64,000 nucleotides of DNA. Source: Cyanobacteria bacterium FACHB-DQ100. Lineage in GTDB: Bacteria; Cyanobacteriota; Cyanobacteriia; Leptolyngbyales; Leptolyngbyaceae. The stretch covers positions 1,116,001 to 1,180,000 of the forward strand of contig JACJNW010000028.1 of the NCBI GenBank assembly GCA_014695195.1. The letters run 5' to 3'. The notes below the pieces were generated by a model. That model ran no database searches, was not told the origin of the DNA, and was given only the letters and a program-made list of their open reading frames with translations. Position numbers and translations under genes: made by a program. How positions within the stretch are numbered: the first letter of the stretch is position 1; each line of letters begins with the position of its first letter. This document shows, in pieces, positions 62,213-64,000 of this stretch.

Positions 62213-64000
62213 ATGAACAGACACAGAACAAGTCCCTTTCCCAAGTTTGGGGAAATGGGAACACGGATGCAGGCAATGGAGTGGGCACAAACGCCAGTGG
62301 GGGCTGTTGAATCCTGGTCGCAAAGCCTAAAATCAACCGTTCGTACGCTGTTAGGCTCGCGTTACCCCATGATCTTGCTGTGGGAGCAGGAGCTAATTCA
62401 GATTTACAACGATGCTTATATTAATCTGATTGGCACGAAACATCCCTACGCGCTGGGACGATCGATCCGGGAAACTCAAGCTGAGTCCTGGGATGTGATC
62501 GGTCCGATGATTACCGAAGTCATGACGACTGGGGTTCCCAACTGGGTGGAAGACCAGATGCTCGCCGTGAACCGCTCCGGCTACAACGAGGAAGCTCATT
62601 TCAGTTTGTCCTACAGTGCCGTTGAAGATGATGCAGGTGCGATTCGCGGCATGCTCTGTGTCTGTAGCGAAGTGACGCAGCAGGTGTTAGGAGAGCGACG
62701 GTTGCGTTTGCAGCGCGACTTGGCAGCCCGGGCAGGGGAAACGCGGAGTGTGGATGCAACCTGTCAGGATATTCTGGCGACGATCGCGGAATTTCCGCTG
62801 GATGTGCCTTTTGCCCTGATCTACTTGCGCGACTCCAACGACCCAACCCTAAAGCTCTGCGGCAGCGTGGGGATGAACGGCAATCCGGCGATCGTTCCCA
62901 CAACTGTTCTGGTTTCAGAAGCACTGGCAGACACAGCGGATCGATGGTCTCTCGCAAAAGCGATGGCGGGTCAAACCGCGATCGTCTCAGAACTTGATCG
63001 GGACATCACCATTGCTGGCGGACCCTGGAACGAAAGCGTGAGCCAGGCGATCGCTTTACCAATTCCGTCGTCGAATGTGGCTGCCCCGCTAGGCGTGCTG
63101 ATTTGCGGCATCAGTCCGAACCGTGCACTGGATGAGGGCTACCAGTCGTTTTATGAGCTGTTGGCTGGACAGGTTTCCGTGTCGATCCGCAATGCTCAGG
63201 CTTATGAAGAAGAACGCCGCCGCGCCGAAATGCTGGCAGAACTCGATCGGGCAAAAACGGTTTTCTTTTCCAATGTCAGCCACGAGTTTCGCACACCGCT
63301 GACCTTGATGCTGAATCCGCTCGAGGATTTGCTGCAGAATGACCAGTTGCCTGCTGCTGAACGAGAACAAATTGCTGTGGCACATCGCAACAGCCAGCGC
63401 TTGTTAAAGCTGGTCAACACCTTACTCGACTTTTCTCGGATTGAGGCGGGGCGGATTCAAGCCGTTTATGAGCCAACGGATCTGGCAAGCCTGACGGCTG
63501 ATCTCGCCAGTGGGTTTCGATCGGCGATCGAGAAAGCAGGAATGCAGCTGGTCGTGAATTGTCTTCCGCTGCCGGAACCTGTGTATGTCGATCGCGAAAT
63601 GTGGGAGAAGATTGTGCTTAACTTGCTCTCCAACGCGTTCAAGTTTACTTTTGCGGGACAGATCTCGGTATCACTGCGTCCGGTAGACGCTGCGGTTGAA
63701 CTGGTCGTCCAAGATACGGGAACTGGCATTCCGGCTCATGAGTTGCCCCGTCTGTTTGAACGGTTTCATCGGGTTGCCGGGGCGCGGGGTCGCTCCTATG
63801 AAGGTTCGGGCATTGGACTGTCGCTGGTGCAGGAATTGGTCAAGCTGCATGGGGGAACGGTGACTGCGAGCAGTGTGGAGGAGAAAGGAAGTACTTTTGT
63901 GGTGCGATTGCCGATCGGGTGTGCTCACCTGCCGTCGGAGCAGATTCAAGCCGCCCGAACCCAGGCTTCAACGGCTACAGGCGCAGCGGCTTATGTCGAA
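62213..64000 (+). CDS. Sensor histidine kinase (PAS-GAF-HisKA-HATPase), 3' truncated
   Basis: The frame runs from the ATG at 62213 (AAGGAAGGC just upstream) without a stop to the window end, 596 codons. An N-terminal PAS-like domain is present (about 15-150, TRMQAMEWAQTPVGAVESWS, QIYNDAYINLIGTKHPYALG), then a GAF domain (about 165-330), HisKA with VFFSNVSHEFRTPLTLML (acceptor His357) and HATPase with LNLLSNAFKFTFAGQI, VVQDTGTGIPAHELP and GSGIGLSLVQELVKLHGG. No membrane segment is seen. The C-terminus beyond the kinase core (perhaps a receiver, as in relatives) is outside the window. Confidence 0.9.
   Translation, partial: MNRHRTSPFPKFGEMGTRMQAMEWAQTPVGAVESWSQSLKSTVRTLLGSRYPMILLWEQELIQIYNDAYINLIGTKHPYALGRSIRETQAESWDVIGPMITEVMTTGVPNWVEDQMLAVNRSGYNEEAHFSLSYSAVEDDAGAIRGMLCVCSEVTQQVLGERRLRLQRDLAARAGETRSVDATCQDILATIAEFPLDVPFALIYLRDSNDPTLKLCGSVGMNGNPAIVPTTVLVSEALADTADRWSLAKAMAGQTAIVSELDRDITIAGGPWNESVSQAIALPIPSSNVAAPLGVLICGISPNRALDEGYQSFYELLAGQVSVSIRNAQAYEEERRRAEMLAELDRAKTVFFSNVSHEFRTPLTLMLNPLEDLLQNDQLPAAEREQIAVAHRNSQRLLKLVNTLLDFSRIEAGRIQAVYEPTDLASLTADLASGFRSAIEKAGMQLVVNCLPLPEPVYVDREMWEKIVLNLLSNAFKFTFAGQISVSLRPVDAAVELVVQDTGTGIPAHELPRLFERFHRVAGARGRSYEGSGIGLSLVQELVKLHGGTVTASSVEEKGSTFVVRLPIGCAHLPSEQIQAARTQASTATGAAAYVE

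Noticed and set aside
1-64000. CRISPR array, prophage or defence island
   Set aside because: No regular spacer-repeat structure, phage structural genes or known defence genes were seen; the window is mostly conserved housekeeping and regulation.

Overview
The window reads as chromosome of a filamentous cyanobacterium. HIP1-type GCGATCGC/CGATCG octamers are scattered through nearly every gene, and many genes belong to cyanobacterium-restricted families: ntcA, ccmP, DUF3084, DUF3110, DUF3177, biliverdin reductase and the filament-integrity genes fraC-fraD-fraE. Together with devB-devC-devA, fraCDE points to a multicellular trichome-forming lineage. A Leptolyngbya-like organism would fit, but that is inference; nothing seen proves or excludes heterocysts. 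No rRNA, tRNA, CRISPR array or prophage was recognised.

Layout. Positions 1-3 kb (+): the tail of a P-type ATPase, an anchored hypothetical protein and a DUF885 metallohydrolase. 3-9.8 kb (-): ccmP (carboxysome shell), a pentapeptide-repeat protein, a TgpA-like membrane protein, ntcA with an NtcA box upstream, a DUF3084 protein and a YqgF-family nuclease. 9.9-16.3 kb (+): two glycosyltransferases, recJ, a hypothetical protein and two PotB/PotC-type permeases. 16.3-19.5 kb (-): the devBCA exporter, followed by a foldback repeat. 20-21.3 kb (+): an unknown protein translationally coupled to allantoinase. 21.4-22.8 kb (-): a pair of unknown genes, one with a regular 14-residue coiled-coil repeat. 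22.9-31.2 kb: DUF3110, mtnP (-), fraCDE, a hybrid kinase, DUF3177, a small protein and glmM.

31.3-44 kb: an APH-like kinase (-), a GAF hybrid kinase (-), biliverdin reductase (+), a JAMM peptidase and MoeB-rhodanese pair (+), then a minus-strand run (ECF T component, der, map, DHNA-CoA thioesterase, DUF815 ATPase, S2P-like membrane protein). 44-54.6 kb: an MBL-fold protein, a PhoX phosphatase, a putative winged-helix protein, a membrane hydrolase, DoxX, an AI-2E family transporter and glgX. 54.7-64 kb: a signalling island with hybrid kinase, cheC, cheY and an orphan InsA-like zinc-ribbon/HTH protein on the minus strand, divergent from cheA, cheW, a soluble MCP and a second, truncated sensor kinase.

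Most of the window is housekeeping or lineage-typical. The parts that merit a second look are three enzyme-family proteins that have lost their catalytic residues (TgpA-like, S2P-like, MBL-like), the 14-residue-repeat coiled-coil pair, the che cluster built around CheC with an IS1-InsA-like gene in the operon, the unknown gene coupled to allantoinase, and several strong palindromes in intergenic DNA.
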